Shown here: positions 41,440-50,255 of the stretch, in pieces
Position numbering within the stretch: the stretch's first letter is position 1
How the letters are laid out: every line of letters starts with the position of its first letter
Notes under the pieces: generated by a model
Told to the model about the DNA's origin: nothing
The model's input: only the letters and a program-made list of their open reading frames with translations
Database searches by the model: none
Assembly: GCF_039521325.1 (NCBI RefSeq)
Contig: NZ_BAAACD010000019.1
DNA length: 64,000 nt
Source: Clostridium_X cadaveris
GTDB lineage: Bacteria > Bacillota > Clostridia > Clostridiales > Clostridiaceae
Direction: 5' to 3' (one strand)
Made by a program: the position numbers and the translations under genes

Positions 41440-42714
41440 TTAATTTACTTTTTCTAATTCTTCTATATTTACACTTCTTGTATGTTTTGTATGAGACCAT
41501 TCTTTATTTTCTTTATTCATTACACCTTGTATACATATTGGAAGCCATGTTATCAAATATACTGGATATATTAAATAATATAGAATAATTTTAAGATCCA
41601 GTTTCTTCTCTAAAAATAGAATAAAAGGTGTGTATAAAAATTGTAATACCATTGCTAATAGCAAGCATGCAGCAGCAATTGTAATACCTGTTGTATTCAT
41701 CATATTTATAACTTTAGTTATGGTTTCTGGTGCTGCAAATAACTGCTGAATACAATTTAATATTGTTGAAATACCTAATAGTATTGTTACGATAGGCTGA
41801 ATTGAATATAAAGCACAATCAAACTTTGTAAAACTTCTTTCTTTTATGCTCATCTTCATAAGTTTAAAGAAATACCTGCTTGAAACATCTGCAAAACCTT
41901 GCATCCATCTTCTACGCTGAGCCCAAGATTGCGCCAGGCTTAAAGGTTTCTCATCATAAATTACAGCGTTGTGAGCCCATCCAACTTTATATCCATTTAA
42001 AACAAGCTTGCAAGTAAACTCTAAATCTTCAGTAAGACATGTTGCTCCCCATCCAAGTTCTTTTAATATTTGTGTGTCCATGCAAAAGCCTGTCCCACCT
42101 AATTGACTGGAAAGTCCTAGATTGTTTCTAGCTAACTGGAACATCCTATTAGTGCTCCAAAATGATATTGAATAACAAGCAGTAATCCATGTATCTTTAG
42201 GATTTTTACTATCAAGATATCCCTGAACAACTTTATATCCTTCACATAATTTATTGTTCATTGCCTTTAAAAAATTTCTAGACACTAAATTATCAGCATC
42301 TAAAATAACGATAGAATCATATTGTTTCTCTAAGCTAAATAACTTTTTAAACATCCACTCTAATGCATAGCCTTTTCCTCTAAGGTCTTTGTTAAATCTT
42401 TCGTATACGATAGCTCCTGCATTTTTAGATATAGCCGCTGTGGCATCGCTACAATTATCTGCAATTACATAAATATCATATAATTCTTTGGGATAGTCCA
42501 ACTTTAGTAAACTATTTATAATTCCTTCTATTACGGCTTCTTCATTGTGAGCTGCTACTACCAAAGCAAAGCTCTTTTGTGGCTCGAAAGTATTGTTGTC
42601 TCTCTTTTTTACAAGTCCAAATAGTGATAGTATCAAATAATACATTGTTATAATGAGTACTACATTGGTAAATATAGATAACATAAACTGCATAACAGTT
42701 TTAAATGGTATCAT
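41440..42714 (-). CDS. family 2 processive membrane glycosyltransferase
   Basis: Membrane glycosyltransferase of the cellulose/hyaluronan/poly-GlcNAc synthase type; the product is unknown. The 424-residue protein has an N-terminal helix (about 8-30), a GT-A domain with VVAAHNEEAVIEGI near residue 50, the DxD-like LDADN near 140, LTEDLEF near 230 and the processivity motif QRRRWMQG near 267. Three C-terminal helices (about 300-400) follow. The ATG at 42714 follows GGGGGGATTGTTA. It stands alone between pilT and ftsA with its own terminator; no polymer export, deacetylase or c-di-GMP domain gene lies next to it. Confidence 0.88.
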   Translation of the reverse strand: MIPFKTVMQFMLSIFTNVVLIITMYYLILSLFGLVKKRDNNTFEPQKSFALVVAAHNEEAVIEGIINSLLKLDYPKELYDIYVIADNCSDATAAISKNAGAIVYERFNKDLRGKGYALEWMFKKLFSLEKQYDSIVILDADNLVSRNFLKAMNNKLCEGYKVVQGYLDSKNPKDTWITACYSISFWSTNRMFQLARNNLGLSSQLGGTGFCMDTQILKELGWGATCLTEDLEFTCKLVLNGYKVGWAHNAVIYDEKPLSLAQSWAQRRRWMQGFADVSSRYFFKLMKMSIKERSFTKFDCALYSIQPIVTILLGISTILNCIQQLFAAPETITKVINMMNTTGITIAAACLLLAMVLQFLYTPFILFLEKKLDLKIILYYLIYPVYLITWLPICIQGVMNKENKEWSHTKHTRSVNIEELEKVN

Positions 42715-42887
42715 TAACAATCCCCCCTAATTCAAAACTTATTTTATCACAAACGATTTTTAAATTCTACTAATTTAAAGGGAATGTAAGACTTAATTAA
42801 GATAAATTATAAGTAAATTGATAACTATTCTAAAAAAATCCCATTAATTCTCACTAAAAATAACACATCCTAAATTTAACTCAATAT

Positions 42888-42924
42888 AATAGCTGCCTTA
42901 AAGTTTGAGTTTTAGACAGCTATT
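42888..42924 (-). terminator. terminator-like hairpin after pilT
   Basis: AATAGCTG pairs with CAGCTATT, with further pairing inside (CTAAAA/CTTTAAG imperfect). The T run is weak. Confidence 0.5.
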
Positions 42925-42972
42925 TTTATATGTTATATAATTTTCCCAACTTTATAAATATCATAAAATTAT

Positions 42973-44025
42973 TTATAACAATACTAATCTTGATACCATA
43001 TCTTTATCTACTGCATATGTATATAAAGTTTCTTCTGAAATTGTATTATTCTTATACAGTTCAACTAAAGCCATATCCATGGTTTTCATTCCATACTTTG
43101 AACCAGTCTGTATAAGGGATTCTATTTGATGAGTTTTTCCTTCCCTTATTAAGGACTGTATGGCTGGTGTAGCTACCATTATTTCTAAAGCTGATATTCT
43201 TCCATTTTCATCTTTCCTCGGAAGAAGCTGTTGAGATACTATTCCCTGCATAACTGCTGAAAGCTGAAGACGTATTTGCTGCTGTTGATGCTGAGGAAAT
43301 ACATCTATTATTCTATCTATAGTCTTTGCGGCTCCTATAGTATGTAATGTTGATAAAACTAAATGTCCTGTTTCTGCTGCGGTAATTGCAATAGATATAG
43401 TTTCTAAATCTCTCATTTCTCCTATTAAAATTACATCTGGATCTTCCCTTAAAGCTGATTTTAAAGCTGTTCTATAATTTTTAGTATCTTTGCCTATTTC
43501 TCTTTGATTGATGATTGATTTATTATGTTTGTGAAGATATTCTATAGGCTCTTCTAATGTTACAATATGTGAGCTTCTAGTAGCGTTTATTTCATTTATC
43601 ATAGCAGCTAAAGTAGTGCTCTTTCCACTTCCTGTAGGACCTGTTACAACTACAAGTCCTCTTTTCTTTTCAACTAAACTCTTTAATACTTTAGGATGAT
43701 TTAATTCATCTAAAGTTGAAACTTTAAGAGGTATTACTCTTATTGCAATAGCAGTACTATTTCTCTGCGTAAATATATTAACTCTAAATCTTCCAATTCC
43801 TCCTATAGAGTAAGAAGTATCTATCTCACCTTCCTCTTTATATTTATCATAACTTTCACCCAAAATTTCCTTTGCATATCTTTCTGTATCTTCAGCTGAA
43901 AGTTTATTATAATCTAATACACTTAATTCTCCATTAACTCTTATAACTGGCGGTGTACCTACTGTTAAATGTAAATCAGATGCTTTTTTATTAATAGTTA
44001 TATCTAATAATTCCTTTAATAACAT
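42973..44025 (-). CDS. pilT: type IV pilus retraction ATPase PilT
   Basis: Hexameric ATPase that retracts type IV pili (twitching or gliding motility). The 350-residue protein has an N-terminal PAS-like domain with ASDLHLTVGTPPVIRVNGEL, Walker A GPTGSGKSTT near residues 132-141, the Asp box and HIVTLEEPIEYLH near 158, Walker B DVILIGEMRDLET near 195, and the His box TGHLVLSTLHT near 220. No pilin, PilB, PilC or prepilin peptidase gene is in the window, so the rest of the system must be elsewhere. It directly follows sigK. Confidence 0.95.
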   Translation of the reverse strand: MLLKELLDITINKKASDLHLTVGTPPVIRVNGELSVLDYNKLSAEDTERYAKEILGESYDKYKEEGEIDTSYSIGGIGRFRVNIFTQRNSTAIAIRVIPLKVSTLDELNHPKVLKSLVEKKRGLVVVTGPTGSGKSTTLAAMINEINATRSSHIVTLEEPIEYLHKHNKSIINQREIGKDTKNYRTALKSALREDPDVILIGEMRDLETISIAITAAETGHLVLSTLHTIGAAKTIDRIIDVFPQHQQQQIRLQLSAVMQGIVSQQLLPRKDENGRISALEIMVATPAIQSLIREGKTHQIESLIQTGSKYGMKTMDMALVELYKNNTISEETLYTYAVDKDMVSRLVLL

Positions 44026-44100
44026 AATAAACTACCCCTTTATCAATAAAATGCGACTTTATTTCGTTTATATTTTGTATACTATAAATATTATTCTACA

Positions 44101-44155
44101 AAGTATGCTAAAATCCTTTTAAATTCTTAAAGATTCAAAGAACTTTAGCATACTT
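44101..44155 (-). terminator. terminator-like hairpin after sigK
   Basis: AAGTATGCTAAA pairs perfectly (12 bp) with TTTAGCATACTT around a 31-base loop with minor internal pairing. It lies 10 bases after the sigK stop, before pilT. Confidence 0.65.
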
Positions 44156-44165
44156 AAGTACTTTT

Positions 44166-44870
44166 TCAATTTTTATTTTTTCCATTTAATTCTTTGCACA
44201 ACTTTTTTAAAGCCCTTTTTTCAATCCTTGATACATAGGACCTAGATATACCTAATATTACTGCTATCTCTCTCTGAGTTTTGGTCTTCCCATCTGAAAG
44301 CCCATACCTCATTTCTACTATGGCTCTTTCTCTTTCTGTTAAGCATGAATTTATGTTTTTATATAATTTTTTTATTTGAATTTTATTCTCTACAACTTCA
44401 ACTATAGGATCATCATCAGTACTTAGAACATCCATTAAAGAAATTTCGTTTCCTTCTTTATCAATACCTATAGGGTCTTGCAGAAAAACTTCTCCCCTGT
44501 TTTTCTTATTATTCCTTATAAGCATAAGTATTTCATTTTCAATGCATCTAGCAGCATAAGTTGCAAGCCTTGTTCCTTTATCATAATTAAATGAATCTAT
44601 CGCTTTAATAAGCCCTACGGTTCCTATAGATATTAAGTCATCAACATCTCTCCCTGGATATGAATATTTTTTTACTATATGAGCTACTAGTCTTAAATTT
44701 TTCTCTATGAGAACACTCTTTGCTGCTGGATCACCTTCTTTTAGCTTAAGCAAATAATACGCTTCTTCCTTCTCATCTAATGGCTTAGGGAAAGAATTTG
44801 TGCCGCTTACATAACCTGCTAGTATATTTATGCCGCTCACCACATCTAGAAAATATTGTATAATAAACAC
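44166..44870 (-). CDS. sigK: late mother-cell sigma factor SigmaK (uninterrupted)
   Basis: Directs late mother-cell transcription (coat, cortex release). The 234-residue protein has a hydrophobic pro-sequence of about 20 residues (FIIQYFLDVVSGINILAGYV), a FPKPLDEKEE junction like Bacillus pro-SigmaK, region 2 (DDLISIGTVGLIKAIDSFNYD; ATYAARCIENEIL) and region 4 (TQREIAVILGISRSYVSRIEKR). The coding sequence is continuous, so there is no skin-type prophage insertion here. The start is GTG behind AGGAGGAACAACT. Processing would need SpoIVFB, not seen in the window. Confidence 0.96.
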   Translation of the reverse strand: MFIIQYFLDVVSGINILAGYVSGTNSFPKPLDEKEEAYYLLKLKEGDPAAKSVLIEKNLRLVAHIVKKYSYPGRDVDDLISIGTVGLIKAIDSFNYDKGTRLATYAARCIENEILMLIRNNKKNRGEVFLQDPIGIDKEGNEISLMDVLSTDDDPIVEVVENKIQIKKLYKNINSCLTERERAIVEMRYGLSDGKTKTQREIAVILGISRSYVSRIEKRALKKLCKELNGKNKN

Positions 44871-44945
44871 AGTTGTTCCTCCTAATAGTGCTTATTATAT
44901 AATATGTTAGATATAGCGAAAGTTTACTTATTTTTCTATTTTAAA

Positions 44946-46625
44946 TTATTTTATATCAGTAACTTTTTCTACAATTTCTTTAAAAATAGGGGCAGCTATG
45001 GTTCCTCCACTTTCTTCGTTGGCAATATTTTCAACAAATACTACCATGGAATAGTTCTTTCCTTTGTATTTATAATATCCTGCAAACCATCCATCATAAC
45101 GTTTTTCCATAACGCTGTTTCCCTTATCATCCTTCAAGTATCCGCCATTGTCATCTTTTTTAGGCTCCATCCTAGTCGCAGTTCCTGTCTTTCCTCCTAA
45201 CTCAACATTTTTCACATAAGCAGCTTTCCCTGTACCATTTTCATCTCTAACTACCCTTAAAAGTTCATTTTTCATAATAGTTGCCACAGAGGTTTTAATA
45301 ACTTGCTGCTTCTCTGATGTTTGAAACTCTTTAACTGTGTTAAAATCGTTGTCTTCAAGACTTCCCATGATGTAAGGTTTCACATACACGCCATTATTGA
45401 CTACGGTATTTATCATCCCTAAGGCTTGAAGAGGTTCTATTCTAATATTTTGTCCTATTGATATATTGGTAGCTCCTCCCTCATCAACCTCTGATATTAC
45501 ATAGTCCCCTTGAGCCTCATTATCTCCGTATAAATTAAGAACTTTTGAGAAAAGTCCCTGGGCTTTAGCATATTCTATTATTTTTTTACTTCCAAGTTTA
45601 TTTCCTATCTCAGCAAAAATATTATTACATGACTTTGTAAAGGCTTCTTCTACTGTTAATGTTCCGTGAGAAGTTTTACAAGGAAGATTGGGTTTGCATT
45701 CACAAGTAAATTTATCATCTAATGACACTATCCCTTCATTTAAAGCTGCTCCCAATACGATAGTTTTAAAAATAGAACCAGGACTATATCCATTTTCTGT
45801 GGCAGAAGCAAGCATTATATTAGGTTTACTGTTATCTTTCTGAGTAAGTACTCTTATTTTACCAGTATCACTATCGCAAAGAGCAACTCCTATTTGACTG
45901 TATTTCTTATATTTCTCTTGCTCTAGAACCTCTTTCACTTTTTCTTCCATAGAATCGTTTATAGTGAGTTTTAGATTGACATTATCTTTTGGAATGTTAT
46001 ATATACCCTCTTGAACTTTTCCTTGAGAATCTGTAGCAAAAACTATGGTAGAACTTTTATTTGCAGAAGTATACTCCGCAATTGTATTTTCGAGGCAATC
46101 TCCCTCTTTATCTTTACCATCTCTAGTTTTACTGCTTGTTAACATATTGCATATATTCCAACTACTTTTTCTATCAATAGAATTATACTTATAGCTATAT
46201 ACTCCATTGATATTATTTAATGAATTTATCTTATCATAGGTTTCTTTATCTACATCATAATATCTTTTTCCCTCTTTATCGCTATTAAAATCAACTGCAA
46301 TATCATAATTTTTATTATAATTTTTTAAAGTGTATCTAAAAGCATATAGTTCTTCCATGGGTGTTGAACTATTATTTCTTTTAAAATCAACGGTATCAAT
46401 TACAATTTTATATTTATCATCTGTTTTTAAAAGACTTTTTCCCTTGTCATCTAATACCATATAATTAATTTCACTTATATTACCTGTATGGCTATGTTGC
46501 GCTTCAGCCATGACACTTAAATTTTCACCTTTTATAATTTGAATATATAAAAGCTTGCCTATAAGAACTAAAAATATAGTTCCAAAACATATGCCTAATT
46601 TTTTTATACCTTTTTTATCTATCAT
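44946..46625 (-). CDS. class B penicillin-binding protein (PBP2-like transpeptidase)
   Basis: Peptidoglycan D,D-transpeptidase anchored by an N-terminal helix (about residues 5-27). The 559-residue protein has a pedestal/dimerisation region (about 30-230) and a transpeptidase domain with the active-site SPGSIFKT (S-x-x-K) near residue 290, SCN near 345 and KTGTATR near 490, the three penicillin-binding motifs. The ATG at 46625 follows AAAGGGG, but this ribosome binding site lies in the 3' arm of the hairpin at 46630-46670 that also looks like the udk terminator. In related clostridia such PBPs sit next to sigK; a sporulation role is possible but not shown. Confidence 0.93.
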   Translation of the reverse strand: MIDKKGIKKLGICFGTIFLVLIGKLLYIQIIKGENLSVMAEAQHSHTGNISEINYMVLDDKGKSLLKTDDKYKIVIDTVDFKRNNSSTPMEELYAFRYTLKNYNKNYDIAVDFNSDKEGKRYYDVDKETYDKINSLNNINGVYSYKYNSIDRKSSWNICNMLTSSKTRDGKDKEGDCLENTIAEYTSANKSSTIVFATDSQGKVQEGIYNIPKDNVNLKLTINDSMEEKVKEVLEQEKYKKYSQIGVALCDSDTGKIRVLTQKDNSKPNIMLASATENGYSPGSIFKTIVLGAALNEGIVSLDDKFTCECKPNLPCKTSHGTLTVEEAFTKSCNNIFAEIGNKLGSKKIIEYAKAQGLFSKVLNLYGDNEAQGDYVISEVDEGGATNISIGQNIRIEPLQALGMINTVVNNGVYVKPYIMGSLEDNDFNTVKEFQTSEKQQVIKTSVATIMKNELLRVVRDENGTGKAAYVKNVELGGKTGTATRMEPKKDDNGGYLKDDKGNSVMEKRYDGWFAGYYKYKGKNYSMVVFVENIANEESGGTIAAPIFKEIVEKVTDIK

Positions 46626-46629
46626 AAAA

Positions 46630-46670
46630 AAACCCCTTTCTTTGCTAATTCTAGCCAAAGAATGGGGTTT
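46630..46670 (-). terminator. terminator hairpin between udk and the PBP gene, burying the PBP ribosome binding site
   Basis: AAACCCC-A-TTCTTTG pairs with CAAAGAA-A-GGGGTTT (14 bp and one mismatch) around 11 bases. Seven T follow and run directly into the ATG of the PBP gene. Confidence 0.8.
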
Positions 46671-46677
46671 TTATTCT

Positions 46678-47301
46678 CTATCTACTTTGTAATATTTGAT
46701 TAATATTCGCTACAAGTAAGTCTATTGCAACTTGATTATGTCCGCCTTCTGGAATTATTATATCTGCATATTTTTTAGTAGGTTCTACAAATTGCATATG
46801 CATAGGTCTAACTACATTAAGATACTGTTCAATTACCGATTCAACAGTCCTTCCTCTTTCATTTATGTCTCTTACAAGCCTTCTTATTATTCTAACATCA
46901 GCATCTGTGTCAACATAAATCTTTATATCAAGCATATCCCTTATTCTCTTATCTTCTAAAATCATTATTCCTTCTACTATTATTATGTTTTTAGAATTTA
47001 CTAAGACAGTTTCTTCTCTACGAGTATGCTTCTCAAAATCATAAATAGGTTTTTCGATACTTTTACCATCTATTAAATCCTTCAAATGACTAAGCATCAA
47101 ATCTGTATCAAATGCAGATGGATGATCATAATTCGTCTTCATTCTCTCTTCAAATGGAATTCCACCTTGATTTTTATAATAAGAATCATGTTCTATCATA
47201 GCTATACAATCTTCATTAAATTTGCTGTAAATTGCTTTTGCTATAGTACTTTTACCAGATCCAGTTCCTCCGGTTATTCCTATTAAGACAGGTCTTTTCA
47301 T
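46678..47301 (-). CDS. udk: uridine kinase
   Basis: Phosphorylates uridine and cytidine to UMP and CMP in pyrimidine salvage. The 207-residue protein has the P-loop GGTGSGKST near residues 10-18, the substrate-binding EHDSYYKNQ near 37, NYDHPSAFD near 58, HTRREE near 91 and the lid RRLVRDINERGR near 140. It lies four bases after the U32 peptidase-like gene, and the order trmR-U32-udk is the same as yrrM-yrrN-yrrO-udk in B. subtilis. Its terminator also covers the start of the PBP gene. Confidence 0.97.
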   Translation of the reverse strand: MKRPVLIGITGGTGSGKSTIAKAIYSKFNEDCIAMIEHDSYYKNQGGIPFEERMKTNYDHPSAFDTDLMLSHLKDLIDGKSIEKPIYDFEKHTRREETVLVNSKNIIIVEGIMILEDKRIRDMLDIKIYVDTDADVRIIRRLVRDINERGRTVESVIEQYLNVVRPMHMQFVEPTKKYADIIIPEGGHNQVAIDLLVANINQILQSR

Positions 47302-47304
47302 AAC

Positions 47305-48531
47305 TTAGTTAGCCTCCTTACTTTTGATAAGCATATCTTTAGGATTTAATTTTGTAGGGCATTTAATCTTAAAGATCATTTGAGCCCTTGGAGCTACATT
47401 TATCTTATTATCTTTTCCATCCTTCATGTCATCTAACGTAATAGTAAACATATCTCCTTCTACTCTTAAGACTTCAACTTCGTCTCCTTCAAAGACCCTA
47501 TTTCTCTGTTCTATAACAGCTTCATTTGTTTCTTCATCATAAGATTTTACTACACCAACTATATCATAATCTCTTACATAAGCAGAAGTTTCATAGATCT
47601 GCATTGAACTATGACCATAATAAAAGCCTGTATAGTAACTTCTATGACTAACTTTAAAAAGGTATTCCATCCACTTAGGATTATACTTATAATTTTCAGG
47701 ATTTTCCATATATGTATCTACAGCTTCTCTATAGGCCTTTACTACAGATGCTACATAAAATGCGCTCTTCATTCTTCCTTCTATCTTTAAAGAATATACT
47801 CCGGCTTCTATAACTTCATCAATATGCTCTATCATACATAGATCCTTGGAATTCATTATATAAGTTCCCTTGTCATCTTCTGATACAGGGAAATACTCTC
47901 CCGGTCTCTTTTCTTCAACTAAATAATATTTATATCTGCACGCTTGAGCACAAGCACCCCTATTAGCATCTCTGCCTGTCATGTAGTTAGAAATTAAACA
48001 TCGTCCAGAATAAGCCATACACATTGATCCATGAACAAAAGCTTCTAAATCACAAGTTTCAGGAAGCCTTTCTCTTATTTCTTTTATTTCTTTCAAAGTA
48101 AGTTCTCTTGCAAGAACTATTCTCTTTACGCCTAAATTATGCCAGAATAAAGCTGACTTCCAATTTACATTATTAGCTTGAGTACTTAAATGAATTTCTA
48201 AGTCTTCTGCAACTTCCTTTATAGTCATGATTATAGAAGGATCTGACACTATTACAGCATCTATCCCTGCATTTTTCAAATCTATTATGTATTGCTCCAA
48301 TCCATCTAAATCTGAATTATGAGGAAAAACATTTAAAGTTACATAAACTTTTCTTCCTCTAGAGTGAGCATACTCAACTGCTTCCTGCATATCCTCATTG
48401 GTAAAATTATCAGCAAATGCTCTTAAGTTAAGTTTGCTTCCCCCTAAATATACGGCATCTGCACCGTAGTCTATAGCTGTTTTCAGCTTTTCAAGATTAC
48501 CAGCTGGAGCTAAAATTTCAGGCTTTCTCAC
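47305..48531 (-). CDS. U32 peptidase-family protein, likely tRNA hydroxylation protein TrhP
   Basis: Despite the peptidase name, U32 proteins of this clade are required for prephenate-dependent 5-hydroxylation of uridine 34 in tRNA (TrhP1/TrhP2 in B. subtilis, TrhP in E. coli). The 408-residue protein has LAPAGNLEKLKTAIDYGADAV at its start. Cysteines CDLEAFVHGSMC and GACAQACRYKY near 160-190 are likely ligands of an iron-sulfur cluster, and the family signature SLKIEGRMKSAFYV is near 250. The start is GTG directly after the trmR stop, behind AAAAGGAGG. The neighbour TrmR methylates the same hydroxyl group, which strongly supports the tRNA role. Only one U32 gene is present, where Bacillus has two. 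Confidence 0.88.
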   Translation of the reverse strand: MRKPEILAPAGNLEKLKTAIDYGADAVYLGGSKLNLRAFADNFTNEDMQEAVEYAHSRGRKVYVTLNVFPHNSDLDGLEQYIIDLKNAGIDAVIVSDPSIIMTIKEVAEDLEIHLSTQANNVNWKSALFWHNLGVKRIVLARELTLKEIKEIRERLPETCDLEAFVHGSMCMAYSGRCLISNYMTGRDANRGACAQACRYKYYLVEEKRPGEYFPVSEDDKGTYIMNSKDLCMIEHIDEVIEAGVYSLKIEGRMKSAFYVASVVKAYREAVDTYMENPENYKYNPKWMEYLFKVSHRSYYTGFYYGHSSMQIYETSAYVRDYDIVGVVKSYDEETNEAVIEQRNRVFEGDEVEVLRVEGDMFTITLDDMKDGKDNKINVAPRAQMIFKIKCPTKLNPKDMLIKSKEAN

Positions 48532-49182
48532 TTAGTTTTTCCTCCTTTTTGTCACGGAAATACCATCTCCCATAGGTATTACAGAAGTTATTAAGTTATC
48601 ATCTTCAGAAACCATTTCAAGATAACTTTTCATTCTTTTTACTATAGTAATTTTTCTTCTTTTAACCAAATCCTTAGAGGCAACCATACCTCTAAAAAGA
48701 ACATTATCTGCAACTATTATACCATCATCAGAAAGAAGATTCATACAATGTGGATGAAAGTGATTATAATGTCCCTTTCCTGCATCCATAAATATAAAAT
48801 CATATTTACCATTAAGACTTTGCAAAACCTCTAAACAATCACCAGAAAGTACTGTTATATTATCCTTAAAACCATACTTTTCAATGTTTTTTTTCGCCTG
48901 TTCTATCATATTTTCATCTCTCTCGATAGTATCTATATGAACATTACCATCTAAGGCTTCTGCCATCATTATAGATGAATACCCTATAGCTGTACCTAAT
49001 TCAAGGATTCTCTTAGGCTTAGTAATAGATACCATAAGTTCTAAAAACTTTCCACTTTCCTTTTGTATTATAGGTACAGCATTTTTTTCTGCATATTCCT
49101 CTAGTTCTTTTAGTATTCCTTCTCTATCTGGTATTAGCTGTCTTAAGTATTGTTCCATATAATCATGCATTACTCCGCTCAT
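48532..49182 (-). CDS. trmR: O-methyltransferase, likely tRNA 5-hydroxyuridine methyltransferase
   Basis: Transfers methyl from SAM to 5-hydroxyuridine 34, giving 5-methoxyuridine (TrmR, formerly YrrM, in B. subtilis). The 216-residue protein is of the catechol-O-methyltransferase fold: ILELGTAIGYSSIMMA near residues 59-74 binds SAM, IERDENMIEQAKKN follows, and DFIFMDAGKGHY near 131 and IVADNVLFRG near 158 supply metal ligands. The ATG at 49182 follows GGAGGAACCT. It is coupled to the U32 gene that makes its likely substrate. Confidence 0.9.
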   Translation of the reverse strand: MSGVMHDYMEQYLRQLIPDREGILKELEEYAEKNAVPIIQKESGKFLELMVSITKPKRILELGTAIGYSSIMMAEALDGNVHIDTIERDENMIEQAKKNIEKYGFKDNITVLSGDCLEVLQSLNGKYDFIFMDAGKGHYNHFHPHCMNLLSDDGIIVADNVLFRGMVASKDLVKRRKITIVKRMKSYLEMVSEDDNLITSVIPMGDGISVTKRRKN

Positions 49183-49197
49183 AGGTTCCTCCAATAC

Positions 49198-50232
49198 TTA
49201 CTTTTTATTTTTATTGTCTCTAATTTCTTTTAATCTCATAAATTCTTTATCATTATCTGTAAAAGTATGTGTACCATCATCATTAGATATGAAGAATAAA
49301 TAATTTGTTTTCTCAGGATTTATTGCTGCATTAAGTGACGCTTTACCTGGACATGCTATTGGTCCTATTGGAAGACCATCAACTTTATAGGTATTATAAG
49401 GTGAATTAACCTTTATGTCTTCATTTGAAACTTCTGCTTTATGATATCCTAAAGCATACAAAACAGTAGCACAAGATTGAAACTTTGTATGTTGTTCTAT
49501 CCTGTTGTAAAATACTGATGCTACTTTTCCTCTTTCATCATCTCTCTCTGCTTCTTTTTCTACAATTGATGCCATAGTCACTATATCATCAAGATTGTTT
49601 TTATCTATCTTTTTTCCTGTAGCTTGTTCAATTTCACTTATTACTTCTTCAAATCTTAAAAGCATTCTTTCTATTATTTCTTCCCCAGAAATATCTTTTT
49701 CAAACTCATATGTATCTGGGAATAAAAAACCTTCTAATTGATATTTTCTTTCGCTATTCTTTTTGATATAAGATGGCGCATTGTATTCTTTAACAGCTTT
49801 TAGAAATTCTTCTTTAGAAATCACCTGTGACTTTTCCAAAGAAGCAGCAATTTCTTCTATATTATAACCTTCAGGTATAGTGACCTTATTAAGTCCTGCG
49901 GTCACCTTTCCTAAAGATAAATTAGAAAGAAAAGTATCTAAAGTCATATTTTTTTCAATTAGATATCTTCCCTTTTTTATATTAGTATCTAAATCATTAC
50001 TTTTCACATAATACTTTATGAGATAGGTATTTCCTATTATATTTTGTTTAGAAAGTTTTTTTAGAACGTCATTTAACGACTGTCCCTCTTTCACTTCTAA
50101 TTCAACACTATCTACAGTCAACTTAAAAGGATGATTTACAAGCCTGTTATAGTAAAATTTAAAGCCTACCGCCCCAACGACAAGAACTATAACAATTATA
50201 ATAAGAATTTTCTTAAGTTTATTGTCTTTCAT
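49198..50232 (-). CDS. mltG: endolytic murein transglycosylase MltG
   Basis: Cuts nascent glycan strands and so ends peptidoglycan chain growth. The 344-residue protein has one N-terminal membrane helix (about 7-24), a LysM-like part (about 40-110), and the YceG domain with FPDTYEF near residue 172 and the catalytic glutamate in ASIVEKEAERDDE near 222. The later NYLFFISN and HTFTDNDKEF are family hallmarks. It follows typA by 23 bases and precedes trmR by 15. Confidence 0.95.
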   Translation of the reverse strand: MKDNKLKKILIIIVIVLVVGAVGFKFYYNRLVNHPFKLTVDSVELEVKEGQSLNDVLKKLSKQNIIGNTYLIKYYVKSNDLDTNIKKGRYLIEKNMTLDTFLSNLSLGKVTAGLNKVTIPEGYNIEEIAASLEKSQVISKEEFLKAVKEYNAPSYIKKNSERKYQLEGFLFPDTYEFEKDISGEEIIERMLLRFEEVISEIEQATGKKIDKNNLDDIVTMASIVEKEAERDDERGKVASVFYNRIEQHTKFQSCATVLYALGYHKAEVSNEDIKVNSPYNTYKVDGLPIGPIACPGKASLNAAINPEKTNYLFFISNDDGTHTFTDNDKEFMRLKEIRDNKNKK

Positions 50233-50255
50233 AAGCTCCCCCGCTCCTCAAATAA

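Noticed and set aside
44166..44870. Possible skin-type prophage insertion in sigK
   Set aside because: The reading frame is complete from pro-sequence to region 4 with no recombinase or attachment repeats nearby.
44946..46658. Longer PBP reading frame starting at 46658
   Set aside because: The first 11 codons lie in the terminator hairpin and have no ribosome binding site; the ATG at 46625 follows AAAGGGG.
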